From: AP-15 sp963703745
Lineage (GTDB): Bacteria > Pseudomonadota > Alphaproteobacteria > ATCC43930 > CGMCC-115725
Direction of reading: 5' to 3'
Length of the DNA stretch: 64,000 bases
NCBI GenBank assembly: GCA_963703745.1
Contig: CAVPFL010000007.1
Location: forward strand, 496,001-560,000
Within the stretch, counting starts at the first letter, position 1, and the number at the start of each line of letters is the position of its first letter. Made by a program: the position numbers and the translations under genes. Shown one piece after another: positions 26,320-35,689 of this stretch. The notes beneath the pieces were generated by a model. That model worked only from the letters and a program-made list of their open reading frames with translations, did no database searches and was not told where the DNA came from.

Positions 26320-26607
26320 ATGGTCTCACTCACTCAGTTCGTCGTTTGGATAATCGTTGGTCTGCTCGGAGGAAGCATCGCCGGGCTGATCATCAGACGG
26401 GAACGCCGGGGCTTTGGTGTTTGGCGGAACCTGGGGCTGGGCTTGGTCGGCGCGCTTGTCGGCGGTCTTCTATTCTGGATGCTAGGGCTATTTCCCGGAC
26501 TCGACAGTGTGCGGATCTCGTTGCGAGACGTCGTCGCGGCGATCGTCGGATCGTTTATCGTCCTCGGGGCGCTATGGCTTTGGCAACGCTGGAAGGGGCC
26601 GTCCTGA
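26320..26607 (+). CDS. GlsB/YeaQ/YmgE-like small membrane protein
   Basis: 95 residues with three hydrophobic segments: residues 8-26 (VVWIIVGLLGGSIAGLII), about 37-58, and 68-88. The W-I-I-x-G-L-L-G-G-S-I-A-G start resembles the transglycosylase-associated/YeaQ family of small stress membrane proteins. ATG 26320 follows GGAGGCCGCG. No stress-type promoter was found directly upstream. Confidence 0.72.
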   Translation: MVSLTQFVVWIIVGLLGGSIAGLIIRRERRGFGVWRNLGLGLVGALVGGLLFWMLGLFPGLDSVRISLRDVVAAIVGSFIVLGALWLWQRWKGPS

Positions 26608-26765
26608 GGAGACCCCCGGGCCGAGAACGGCTCGCTCTGGCTCGCCGGGCGCCTCCGCAGGGTTGATCAAGCCGCATCGGAGAGTTGCGTAGATCGGCAT
26701 AGGATGCCCGTGATGGGCTCGATAAAGTAAATGCGCCACGAGGAGATCTGAGCGGAGGATAGGTT

Positions 26766-27914
26766 ATGCAGTACCAGCGCATTTCGGCCGATTGTCATCT
26801 CGACATGATCTGGCTGCCGCCTGATCTGTTCACCGCGAACGCGTCGAGCAAGCTCAGGGACCAGATGCCCTATGTCGACAAACGGCCGGACGGGACCGAG
26901 CGCTGGATCGACAACAACGGAGCCGATTATGGCAAGCCCGGCGGTGTCGGCGCCGTCGGCTCGGAATACGTTCCCGGCAAGCAATTGCGCGTCGACAAGA
27001 TGCACGAGGCAGGGCTCTACGACGACTACGTCAAAAAAGGCCACCGCCGGCCCGGCGATCCGCACCTGCGGGTCAAGGAGATGGACCGCGACGGCATCGA
27101 CGCCGAGGTCATCTACGGCATCCTCGCCGCCTGCGCGAAGATCAAGGATCCCGAGGCCGCCGACGAGATGCTGCGCATCTACAACGATTTCCAGCACAGC
27201 TTCTCGAGCACCTATCCCGACCGCATGATCGGGCTGGCCTGCCTGCCCTACAGCAATATCGAGGGGGCCGCGGCGGAGGTGCGGCGCGTCGCCAAGCTGG
27301 GCATGAAGGGGGTCGAGCTGTCTTGTTCCTGGCACATGACGCCGATGTGGCACCCGATGTGGGACCCGCTATGGGAAGCGGTCAACGAGACGCAATTGCC
27401 GCTGCACTTCCATACCTTCCCGGCGACCGATCCCGAGCTGCGCAAGTCTCTGGAACCGACGATTGCACGGCGGATGACCTATAGCGGCTTGTGCCGGTTC
27501 CAGATGACCCTGGCGACGATCCTGACCGACCTGATGGGTGCGGCGGTGTTCGAGCGCTTCCCGAACATCCGCGTCGTGTTTGGCGAGAGCGGCATCGGCT
27601 GGATCCCGTATGTCATCGACCGCATGGATTTCGAGTACCAGGACCAATACCAGGACCTGAAGCTCAAGATGCTGCCGAGTGAATATTGGCGGCGCCAGTG
27701 CAAGGCGACATTCCAATTTGACCGCGTCGGCACCAAGCTGATCGAGGAGATGGGCGTTGAGACCCTGATGTGGGGCTCGGACTACCCGCATCCCGACGGG
27801 GTGTGGCCGGAGTCGAAAAAGTATATCGATGAGCAGTTCAGCCATTTGCCGGCCGACATCACCCGCAAGATGACCTGCGAGAATGCCGGCAAATTCTACG
27901 GTCTGATCAACTAG
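26766..27914 (+). CDS. Amidohydrolase family (ACMSD-like, PF04909) protein
   Basis: 382 residues in a TIM-barrel amidohydrolase layout. First metal motif ISADCHLD (residues 6-13), LHFHTFPATDPE near 220, and the final acidic ligand in MWGSDYPHPDG near 337. It resembles 2-amino-3-carboxymuconate-semialdehyde decarboxylase-related hydrolases often found in aromatic catabolism. ATG 26766 has GGAGGAT about 8 bases upstream. It belongs to the same broad family as the partial gene at the left edge but is a different member. Confidence 0.88.
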   Translation: MQYQRISADCHLDMIWLPPDLFTANASSKLRDQMPYVDKRPDGTERWIDNNGADYGKPGGVGAVGSEYVPGKQLRVDKMHEAGLYDDYVKKGHRRPGDPHLRVKEMDRDGIDAEVIYGILAACAKIKDPEAADEMLRIYNDFQHSFSSTYPDRMIGLACLPYSNIEGAAAEVRRVAKLGMKGVELSCSWHMTPMWHPMWDPLWEAVNETQLPLHFHTFPATDPELRKSLEPTIARRMTYSGLCRFQMTLATILTDLMGAAVFERFPNIRVVFGESGIGWIPYVIDRMDFEYQDQYQDLKLKMLPSEYWRRQCKATFQFDRVGTKLIEEMGVETLMWGSDYPHPDGVWPESKKYIDEQFSHLPADITRKMTCENAGKFYGLIN

Positions 27915-27929
27915 GCGCGACTCTCCTCA

Positions 27930-28055
27930 AAAGCCGCCTCTCCCGCACCGCGGGAGAGGGTGGGGCCCGGCCCGCAGGGCTGGGAGGGTGAGGGCAGGGC
28001 ATTATTGAGGGCCCCTCACCCGCCTCGCTACGCTCGGCACCCTCTCCCGTATACG
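27930..28055. repeat. Palindromic repeat array, split by an IS at its right end
   Basis: CCTCTCCCG (27937-27945) pairs with CGGGAGAGG (27951-27959). GGGTGAGGGC near 27986 and GCCCCTCACCC near 28011 form a second pair. A third arm CCCTCTCCCGTATACG (28040-28055) lost its partner when the IS inserted; the matching GGGAGAGGGG resumes at 29537. Confidence 0.7.
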
Positions 28056-29527
28056 CTACGGGATTCACACAAATAATATGTATTTATCAATGACTTACGA
28101 TCAAGGCAATGTGGAATCCGGCGACCATCGCCGCGAGCCGATCCCAACCGGCGCGCATCGTCTTGGGCCCGGGCGGCTTGTAGTAGCAATTCCAGCCGCC
28201 CAGCCGGGCGACAATCCACGACAGCCACGCCAAGGAGCGGGGCGGGTGGGGATTTTCTGACGCGGCGTCCTGCCTTCGAGAGTTGGCGCAATCGCATCGG
28301 CGGCCTCCAGGGTGTCCGGGCCGGCAACATCGGCGGCCGGTCTGGGGCCGCCCGCGCGGGCATCGACCAGTTGGATCGTGCGCACCGCGGCGCCGATGGC
28401 CAGCGCCCCCAACTTGAACAGGCGGTCGGCGTCATGCACCTGGACGTTCCGGCAATTCCAGACCGTCACTTTTGCTGGCGCGGAAGACCTGTTCGATGCG
28501 CCAGCGCAGCCGATAGATTTGAATAATCTCTTCGGCTGCCGCCAAATCGGCGACCGGCAGGGTGGTGATCAGCCGCCAATGGATGGCCGCGGTGCCGCGC
28601 GGTGGCTGTTCCTCGCGCGCCTCGACCAAGCTCAGATCGCGGTATTCGGGATCATTGGGATCGCCCCCATTATGCGGTCGCCGCACGCGGATCGGCCCGG
28701 CCCGCAGGGTGACCGTGGCCACACGCCCCTTGTCGCCCGGGCCGCGCGGCCCCACCCGCACTTCAGCCATGCCCAGTGCCGGCCATGCCGCGGGCTGCGC
28801 AAACAACCGCGTGCCATCCGCGAGCGTGCGGTCTTGCGCCGCACGGACCACCAGTTCGACGCGCGCCGGGCGGCGCGCGAACAGCGCAAAGATGTCGCTT
28901 TCGCGATCCCCAACCACGATCAGCTGGTTGGCCCCGGCGGCGCGCTTGGCAACCACCTCGGTTGCGCTCAGCCAGCGCTGCGATTCCTTCTCGTCAAGCC
29001 GACGCTGGCGCCGCGTGGCAGCCCGCTTGCCGGCGGTTCGGGTCCAGATCGCGGCATCCAACAAGCCGACCACGGCTTCATCCTCGCGATCGACGGCGAC
29101 AACCCCATGCACAAAAAAACCCGGTGTCTTCCCGTCGCCAGCGGGACCCAGACCCCGACGCGCCCGAGCGCGTCCGCTAAAATTGATCTCGGTGGTGTCC
29201 TGAACCGCGACGATCCGCCGTCCCTGACATTGCTCGCCCGTTCGCCCGCCCAGCGTCTGGATGATCTCAACCGCGGTGACCGCCGGCGAGGCCAAAAAGC
29301 GATGCGCCGCCATCTCCCCGGCGCGGTCACCACCTACCCGGCGAAACACCAAAGATCCAGTCGAAACAATCCGGTCAAACAGCCAAGCACCCCGCTCCGC
29401 TCGGCGGATATCCCCAAACTCGCCAATCCGCTCCAAAGGCATCATCCTTGGTTCTCCCCCAAACCACCATGTAGCAGCATGCACTGCACCGACCCACAAA
29501 ATCTAGTGAGATGTGTGAATGCCGTAG
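28056..29527. mobile_element. IS4-family insertion sequence, complete ends, 10-bp target duplication
   Basis: 1472 bp. Terminal inverted repeats are CTACGGGATTCACACA (28056-28071) and TGTGTGAATGCCGTAG (29512-29527), 15 of 16 matching. The 10-bp direct repeat CCCGTATACG flanks both ends (28046-28055 and 29528-29537). Joining the flanks restores the perfect hairpin CCCTCTCCCGTATACGGGAG, so the element landed in the centre of a palindromic repeat. It carries one transposase gene, on the minus strand, now frameshifted. Confidence 0.93.
28087..29445 (-). pseudogene. IS4-family DDE transposase, two frameshifts
   Basis: The N-terminal MMPLERIGEFGDIRRAERGAW region precedes DDE residues in QDTTEINFSG and VGDRESDIF, and the IS4 signature Y-(2)-R-(3)-E-(6)-K seen in YRLRWRIEQVFRASK. 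After LELPER the frame stops at 28432. Conserved sequence continues in a second frame (VHDADRLFKLGALAIGAAV) and, after a change near 28245, in a third (SLAWLSWIVARLGGW to ALIVSH), ending at 28087. The catalytic core is intact but the C-terminus cannot be made in one frame. Confidence 0.88.
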
Positions 29528-29643
29528 CCCGTATACGGGAGAGGGGCAAAATGCGAGGCCAATCAAGGCGACCGGATTCCACCATCGCCGACCGCCAGCC
29601 TGCGGTATCCTCTGGCGTAAATTATCGGGCCGTCGGAGGGGTC

Positions 29644-30897
29644 ATGGCGGATCATTCATTGACGTTCGGCGAGCTGCCGACCTTCGTGACGCATCTCGAA
29701 TGCAGTCTGACCGGCGAGCGCTATCCCGCCGACACATTGCAGAATTTGTCAAAGGCCGGACGGCCCTTGCTCGTGCGCTATGACCTCGACGGGGTCCGAC
29801 GCGCGTTGCCCCGAGAGGCGCTTGCCACCCGCCTCCAGACCCTGTGGCGCTATCGCGAGCTGCTGCCGGTGCGCCGGCCGGAGAACGTGGTCTCGCTCGG
29901 CGAGGTGGTAACACCGCTGATCCCGCTTCCCCGCATCGCCGCCCGGCTGGCCAAAGGCGGCGAGATCCTGGTCAAGGATGAGGGGCGTCTGCCCACGGGC
30001 TCGTTCAAGGCGCGCGGAGTGGCGCTCGCGGTGTCGATGGCTAAGGAGCTCGGCGTTACCATGATGGCCATGCCGACCAACGGCAATGCCGGAGCGGCGA
30101 TGGCCGCCTATTGCGCGCGCGCCGGCATTAAGGCCTTCGTCTTCTGCCCGGATGATACGCCGACGGTCAACATCCGTGAGATCGCCATGCAGGGCGCCGA
30201 AGTGTTTCTCGTAGACGGGCTGATCGACGATTGCGGCAAGCTGGTCGCCGAAGGCGAGCGAGACGTCGGCTGGTTCAACTGCTCGACGCTCCGGGAGCCC
30301 TACCGCATCGAAGGCAAGAAGACGATGGGGATCGAGCTTGCCGAGCAGCTCGGTTGGCAACTGCCTGATGTGATCTTCTACCCGACCGGCGGCGGGACCG
30401 GGATCATCGGCATGTGGAAGGCATTCGCCGAGCTCGAGGCAATCGGCTGGATCGGACATAAACGGCCGCGGATGGTGGTGGTCCAGGCCGAGGGCTGCGC
30501 GCCGATGGTCAAGGCTTGGGAAGAAGGAGCCGAACACGCACCGCGCTGGGAAAACGCGCGCACCTTCGCCGCAGGCATTCGCGTGCCCCAGGCGGTCGGC
30601 GACTTTCTGATCCTGCACGCGGTACGCGAGAGCCGCGGTTTCGCAATCGCCGTCTCTGAGGATGCGATCGCTGGGGCATGGCGCGAGGTCGCGGCCGAGG
30701 AGGGGCTGCTGCTTTGTCCCGAAACCGCGGCGACTTACGCGGCCTACAAACAGGCGCTCGCCGACGGCCGGATCCGCCCGGACGACCGGGTTGTCCTTTT
30801 CAATTGCGCCAGCGGGCTCAAATACCCGATGCCCGAGGCCGGTACGCCGTTTAAGCTCGGTAGCACGGTGGACTGGCGACAGCTGACCGTGTCATAG
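29644..30897 (+). CDS. Threonine synthase-like PLP enzyme
   Basis: 417 residues of the fold type II PLP family. HLECSLTGERYPAD at the N-terminus resembles the threonine synthase zinc-less N-domain. The PLP lysine is in LPTGSFKARG, the phosphate-binding/substrate loop is PTNGNAGAAMAAYCARAG, and GGGTGIIGMWKAF binds the cofactor phosphate. The enzyme converts O-phosphohomoserine to threonine, though catabolic or diaminopropionate-type relatives exist. ATG 29644 follows GGAGGGGTC. The reading frame extends 5' into the IS, but that part is antisense to the transposase and is not coding. Confidence 0.82.
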   Translation: MADHSLTFGELPTFVTHLECSLTGERYPADTLQNLSKAGRPLLVRYDLDGVRRALPREALATRLQTLWRYRELLPVRRPENVVSLGEVVTPLIPLPRIAARLAKGGEILVKDEGRLPTGSFKARGVALAVSMAKELGVTMMAMPTNGNAGAAMAAYCARAGIKAFVFCPDDTPTVNIREIAMQGAEVFLVDGLIDDCGKLVAEGERDVGWFNCSTLREPYRIEGKKTMGIELAEQLGWQLPDVIFYPTGGGTGIIGMWKAFAELEAIGWIGHKRPRMVVVQAEGCAPMVKAWEEGAEHAPRWENARTFAAGIRVPQAVGDFLILHAVRESRGFAIAVSEDAIAGAWREVAAEEGLLLCPETAATYAAYKQALADGRIRPDDRVVLFNCASGLKYPMPEAGTPFKLGSTVDWRQLTVS

Positions 30898-30972
30898 CGC
30901 TCCCTAGGCAACGAACATTGCCGTCCGGCGTTCTACCCGATGTCGATCGGCAAACCAGCGGGGCGAACGACG

Positions 30973-31224
30973 ATGTCGATATCGATTATCACCCGGGTTG
31001 CCGGGGTGGTGATTCTCTTTGCTGTTGCTGCATGCAACGGGCCGCCTTGGACTCTCGAGCAATCGCCCGATGCGATCACGTTGCGCTGGTATCCGGACGA
31101 GACGGATAGCGCGGCCGCGGACTCGCTTGCCCAGGCGCATTGCGCATCGTCGAGCAAGAGTGTCGATCTGGTCTCCTATGACCAAGACGGCAGCGCGCAG
31201 ATCGGCAGATATCATTGCCGTTGA
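30973..31224 (+). CDS. Small putative lipoprotein
   Basis: 83 residues: a hydrophobic signal of about 20 residues ending in the lipobox-like VAAC (MSISIITRVAGVVILFAVAAC), then a short mature domain with two Cys (AHCASSS and YHCR) that could form a disulfide. It would be secreted and lipidated. A start at 30940 is in frame but lacks a ribosome binding site; 30973 follows GGGGCGA. No family was recognised. Confidence 0.6.
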   Translation: MSISIITRVAGVVILFAVAACNGPPWTLEQSPDAITLRWYPDETDSAAADSLAQAHCASSSKSVDLVSYDQDGSAQIGRYHCR

Positions 31225-31285
31225 CAAGGTGCCGTGCTCCATTCGCCTGAGTATAATGCGCCACCGCGCGTTTAGGAGATCAGAG

Positions 31286-31747
31286 ATGAACGTCGAGCAG
31301 CGACTAATGGAGCTGAAGATCACGCTGCCGAAGGTCGGCAGCCCTCTCGGCAACTATGTCCACGCCAAGCGAGTCGGCAATCTGCTGTATCTCTCCGGCA
31401 AGGGCCCGGAGAGGGCGGACGGCACAATGCCGAGGGGCAAGCTCGGCGCCGGCCTGTCAGTCGAAGAGGGTTATCGGCATGCCCGCCAGATCGGCTTGGT
31501 ATTGATCGCGGCGATCAAGGATGCGCTGGACGGCGATCTCGATCGGGTCGAAGGGATCGTCAAGGTGCTGGGGATGGTCAACGCCGCACCCGATTTCGAG
31601 GACCACCCGAAAGTCGTCAACGGCTGCTCTGATCTTTTTGTCGAAGTCTTTGGTGAGGCCGGCCGGCATGCCCGCTCTGCGGTCGGCATGAGCTCATTGC
31701 CGGCCGGGATCCCGGTCGAGATCGAAGTCATCGTGGCTGTCAAATAA
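31286..31747 (+). CDS. RidA/YjgF family protein
   Basis: 153 residues. Residues 1-25 lead into the chorismate-mutase-like fold with GNLLYLSGKGPE, KVLGMVNAAPDF and the C-terminal RHARSAVGMSSLPAGIPVEIEVIVAV. The RidA archetype hydrolyses reactive enamine/imine intermediates from PLP enzymes; this sequence keeps R-S-A-V-G rather than the archetype R-x-C, so it may belong to a non-archetypal Rid subgroup. ATG 31286 has AGGAGATC upstream. The nearby PLP enzyme could be a functional partner. Confidence 0.88.
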   Translation: MNVEQRLMELKITLPKVGSPLGNYVHAKRVGNLLYLSGKGPERADGTMPRGKLGAGLSVEEGYRHARQIGLVLIAAIKDALDGDLDRVEGIVKVLGMVNAAPDFEDHPKVVNGCSDLFVEVFGEAGRHARSAVGMSSLPAGIPVEIEVIVAVK

Positions 31748-31820
31748 GCACGCCTAAGGGTCCGCCGCGACGTCCTGCGCCGCCGTACCCCCCGACGGGA
31801 GCCGGCAGGTTAGCCGGCTC

Positions 31821-33041
31821 ATGCTGTTCTTTGGCCTGGTCTATGTCGTCGAAGGGATCGGCCAGACCGGTGGCCTGATCGCCCAACCGCTCAACTACTA
31901 TCTGAAGCAGATCTTCGGATGGACCCCGGTCCAGGTCTCCGCGTATCTGACGATCCTCAACCTCCCCTGGATCATCAAACCGGTTTATGGGATCGTTTCG
32001 GATTTTCTGCCGCTCTTCGGTTACCGCCGCAAGGCTTACCTCGTGCTCGCCAACGCTGCGGCAGCCGTCGCCTATGGCTTGGTTACCCAAATTACTGAGC
32101 CCAGTCAGCTTATATTTGTTCTGCTGCTGACGGCCTATGCAATGGCGATTTCGAGCACATTGTGCGGTGCCATTCTCGTCGAGAACGGTCAGAGGCTCGG
32201 CGCCAGCGACGCGTTCGTCAATCAGCAGTGGCTCTGGTTCAACATCGCGGCTCTGGGGAGCGGATTTATCGGCGGTCAGCTGGTCGAGCGCCTGTCGCCG
32301 GTGACGGCGTTGCATGCAGCCGCGGCGATCATCGCCGTCGCTCCGCTCGCCGTGGTCTTCGCCGGATGGTTTCTGATCAGCGAACCCAAGAGCCGCATCG
32401 ACCTGTCGGAAATGAAGAAAACCTTCGCCAGCCTGCTGGCGGCCTTTACCCTGCGACAGCTTTGGTTCGTCGGAGCGTTTCTTTTTCTCTATTACCTCAG
32501 CCCCGGTTTGGGCACCCCTCTTTATTATCACATGACCGACGAGCTAAAGTTCTCTCAGGAATACATCGGTATCCTCGGTTCGATCAGCTCTGCCGGATGG
32601 ATCGTCGGCGCATTGCTGTACCGGAGGTTCCTCAAGGGGATCACCGCAAAAACCCTGCTGAATTTGAGCATCCTGTTCGGCACCCTAACGACAGCAGCGT
32701 TTCTGTTTCTCTGGAATGAAGCAGCGGCAGCGGTCATCAACTTCTTCAGCGGGTTCGCTGGGATGATTGCCTTCGTCGCGACCTTGAGCCTGGCCGCGGA
32801 TTACTGTCCGCAGCGAGCGGAAGGATTTGCTTTTGCCGCGTTGATGTCGATCACCAATTTCTCGGGGGCGTTGTCAGACAATATCGGCTCGTTCCTTTAT
32901 GAGCATCTATTCAATCGCCGGCTCGAACCGCTGATCCTGGTGTCGGCGGCATTCACGGCACTAGCCTTCGCTTTTGTCCCAATGCTGCGGTTACAAGACA
33001 AGCGGGCGGGGGAACCCCTACGCACGGTCAGAGCAGGCTAA
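31821..33041 (+). CDS. MFS transporter of the folate-biopterin (BT1) type
   Basis: 406 residues with about 12 hydrophobic segments. TILNLPWIIKPVYGIVSDFLPLFGYRRKAYL is divided over residues 50-85 and matches the folate-biopterin transporter core (P-W-x-I-K-P-x-Y-G-x-x-S-D). Studied members import folates, pterins or S-adenosylmethionine; the substrate here is not determined. The stop overlaps the stop of the convergent sulfatase-modifying-factor-like gene by four bases. Confidence 0.82.
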   Translation: MLFFGLVYVVEGIGQTGGLIAQPLNYYLKQIFGWTPVQVSAYLTILNLPWIIKPVYGIVSDFLPLFGYRRKAYLVLANAAAAVAYGLVTQITEPSQLIFVLLLTAYAMAISSTLCGAILVENGQRLGASDAFVNQQWLWFNIAALGSGFIGGQLVERLSPVTALHAAAAIIAVAPLAVVFAGWFLISEPKSRIDLSEMKKTFASLLAAFTLRQLWFVGAFLFLYYLSPGLGTPLYYHMTDELKFSQEYIGILGSISSAGWIVGALLYRRFLKGITAKTLLNLSILFGTLTTAAFLFLWNEAAAAVINFFSGFAGMIAFVATLSLAADYCPQRAEGFAFAALMSITNFSGALSDNIGSFLYEHLFNRRLEPLILVSAAFTALAFAFVPMLRLQDKRAGEPLRTVRAG

Positions 33042-34071
33042 AGCGTACACACGACTCTGAGGCCAATGCGGCCCTGCCATCCTGAGAAGCCTGGGTCAGG
33101 GCCATCCCGGTAGGCAGAACGGCAGATGGCTGGATTGTGCGACCATGATCCGCCGCGCAAGATCCGTTGCGCATCCGGTGGCCCTGAGAGGTTGGCGGTG
33201 CCGTCAAGTGGCGCGTCGGTATAGTTCTCCGTCACCTTGTCGAGGCAATATTCCCAGACATTGCCGTGCATGTCATAGAGCCCGAACCGATTGGGCGGGA
33301 ATGTTCCCGGACGCGTCGTTGTCCCCCGGAACACCCCGGCCGGCCCCTTACCGTAGGCGTCCGAGCTGTATTTTACATCATTGTAGACATCTGAAGCGAC
33401 GCTCTTGCCGTCGCTGTCGCCGCACACGGCACCCCCGGTTCCGCAGTAATTCGCCAGTTCCGGGGTGATTGTCGGCCCGAAGTTAAAGGGCGTCCCGGCG
33501 CCCGCGCGACAGGCATATTCCCATTCAGCTTCGCTCGGCAACCGGTAAGCTCGTCCGGTGATCGCGGCAATGCGCAAGCAAAACTCCTCGGCATCGTCCC
33601 AGGTGATGCTCTCGACCGCAGGCCGATACCCCTGAAAAAAGACGGCCTCGGATCGAGATCTCGACGAACACGATCGGGATGCGCTAACACCACTGCTGCC
33701 CACTGCGCTTGAGTGACCGGTGAGGCGCCGATGAAGAACCCAGCGAGAGTGACGTGATGCTGCGGCCCTTCGTTGGGCCGCCGTTCCAGCTCGCCGGCTG
33801 GTGAGCCCATTGTGAAGCTGCCGGCCGAGATTGAAACCATATCGAGCCCGGCGCCCAAGCCGAGCGCTTCGGTAAACATTGCAGCCGAGTATTTTTCCGG
33901 CGCTCTGCGCGCCCCCGTTTCGTCGACACTCGCAACACCGAAGCTGATGGTCCGCAATGCGGGCCTCGACAACAGCCTCCTTATCGACGGGGCGGCGATT
34001 GCCGCACCGGTACCGACGACAGCGAGCGCCGCAACCCCGAATGTCTGTCGACGCGGCATGGGAGGCGGCAT
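33038..34071 (-). pseudogene. Formylglycine-generating enzyme (SUMF1)-family protein, frameshifted
   Basis: The N-terminus MPRRQTFGVAALAVVG looks like an export signal with adjacent arginines. SISAGSFTMGSP, GPQHHVTLAGFFIGASPVTQAQW and PSFF follow in one frame. At a run of six T (near 33640) the family sequence continues in another frame: YRPAVESITWDDAEEFC, LPSEAEWEYACRAG, NRFGLYDMHGNVWEYC, GGSWSHNP and RIGLRVVC to 33038. So one base is gained or lost in the homopolymer. Without the shift it would be a ~340-residue FGE-like protein. Sequencing error is possible. Confidence 0.8.
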
Positions 34072-34279
34072 GACCGGCAACTGGCCCGGAAGTAGCGCCC
34101 AGCCCTCTTACTTCACCTACCAGTGCGCCACCCGCGCCGGAGCATGCTCTTTTGTCGCGCCCGCTTCGCTTCGCTCGAGCTCGCTTCGCCCCGGTGCGCG
34201 TTGCTCCTGCTCAGACGGGTTGAGCCGGGGTCAGATCAAGTAGACCCTGGCCTCGAACCGGCAGAGGCACGAGCCGGCG

Positions 34280-35176
34280 TTAATCCGAGCCTGGGACCGT
34301 GCCCTTGGGCAGACTCTCGCAATAGCGGGCGATCTCACCCGGCATGGTGATCCACAGCGCGTCGCGGTTCTGCATGATGTGGCGGATGGCGTCGCGGAAG
34401 GCGCGTAGCCGGTGCGGCTGGCCGATAATGAAGGGATGCACCGCGACGGCGAAGACCAGCGGGTATTTGCGCGACTGCGCGAGCATTTCGTCGAACTGGT
34501 CGATGATCATCTCGGCAAACTGGCGGCCGCTGTGGTGGCGGTTGACGAGTGCGGGCAGATCGTTGAGCTCGGCCGGATAGGGCACCGACAGGATCGGCCC
34601 GGCGCGCGTGCGCATCCAGATCGGCTGATCGTCGACCGCCCAATCCATCACGTAACGATAGCCCGCCTCCTTTAAGAGGTCGGGAGTGACGCCGCTCTCC
34701 GCGAGACCCGGACCGAGCCAGCCTTCCGGTCGCCGGCCGGAAAGCCGTGTGACGACTTCGGTGCATTCGGCGATCAGCCGTGCCTCATCTTCTTCCCATA
34801 ACACATCTTGGCGTTCGGCATTGGTCCGACCGTGGCCGACATACTCGTCACCCCGCCCGTTGAGTCGCTCGACGATGTCCGGACAGGCCTCGAGCACAGC
34901 CGAGTTGACATTGTGCGCCCCCGGTAGGCCGAACTCATCGAGCACATCGAGATAATGCCAAACTCCGACGCGGTTACCGTAATCGCGCCACGCATAGTTC
35001 CGATGACTTTGAGCAGCGGGGGCACCCGACGGGTCGACGCCGAGTCCCGCGCCAAAGGCGAAATATTCGATGTTGTTGCAGAAGGTGACGGCGAGCCGAG
35101 CACCTTCGGGCCACTCGTATTGCGGCCGTTTGTGGATCGGGACGTAGTCATAGCGGCTGTGGGCGGGAAGTTTCAT
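34280..35176 (-). CDS. Polysaccharide deacetylase family (PuuE/allantoinase-like) protein
   Basis: 298 residues of the NodB-homology fold: LAVTFCNNIEYFAFG, YLDVLDEFGLPGAHNVNSAVLE, RGDEYVGHGRTNAE with HGRTN carrying metal-binding His, WLGPGLAESGVTPDLLKEAGYRY and VHPFIIGQPHR. The closest familiar group is the non-carbohydrate deacetylase-like PuuE/allantoinase branch acting on cyclic amides. ATG 35176 is chosen; a conventional Shine-Dalgarno is weak. No purine-degradation neighbours are visible. Confidence 0.83.
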   Translation of the reverse strand: MKLPAHSRYDYVPIHKRPQYEWPEGARLAVTFCNNIEYFAFGAGLGVDPSGAPAAQSHRNYAWRDYGNRVGVWHYLDVLDEFGLPGAHNVNSAVLEACPDIVERLNGRGDEYVGHGRTNAERQDVLWEEDEARLIAECTEVVTRLSGRRPEGWLGPGLAESGVTPDLLKEAGYRYVMDWAVDDQPIWMRTRAGPILSVPYPAELNDLPALVNRHHSGRQFAEMIIDQFDEMLAQSRKYPLVFAVAVHPFIIGQPHRLRAFRDAIRHIMQNRDALWITMPGEIARYCESLPKGTVPGSD

Positions 35177-35689
35177 AGCCGATGTCCGTAGGGCGGTCGC
35201 GAGATTGCTTCGCGGGGTTTATGCTCGGGCCGGCCGCAGGCCGGACCCGTGGGCTCGCAACGACCGCTTAAGTTCATCATACATCTCCCGCCAACCAGGA
35301 TTGAGGCCGTTTATGAGCTCGATCTTCTTCCGACGAGACCCTCGCTTGATCTGTTTCTCCCTGACAATAGCCTATTATGGCGGGGTCTGACATCCCACGC
35401 CCGTTCATTGCCGGCTACGGCTCCTCGCCTTGCCGGCTAGGACCGGCGCGGCCTCCGCCGCCCTCCCGGCGCTCGCTGCGGAGCCACCGGTTGCCGCGAA
35501 ACTTGGCTCTGGGGTAGATAAGCGACGTTCAGGTTGAGACATTGATCGAGGGGCATCGCGCCCGGGCCGGCCGCCGTTTCGGTAAGGAGAAGTCGCGGAT
35601 CTGGCCGTTCCCGCGCTGAGGGAGAAACCTTGTAGCGGGACCCTTGGGAGCCTAGAAGACCGGGAATTGACGCCACCAGGGAGCGGGAG
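35177..35689. other. Intergenic region with REP-like palindromes
   Basis: 513 bases between the deacetylase and the binding-protein gene. It includes GGGCCGGCCGCAGGCCGGACCC (35235-35256 area), a palindrome related to one near 55.9 kb, and a GC-rich inverted stretch around 35420-35490. The promoter of the binding-protein gene should lie in the right half; no clear pair was assigned. Confidence 0.45.

Noticed and set aside
28312..29643. A reading frame extending the threonine-synthase-like gene upstream into the IS element.
   Set aside because: It is antisense to the transposase. The enzyme starts at ATG 29644 after GGAGGGG.
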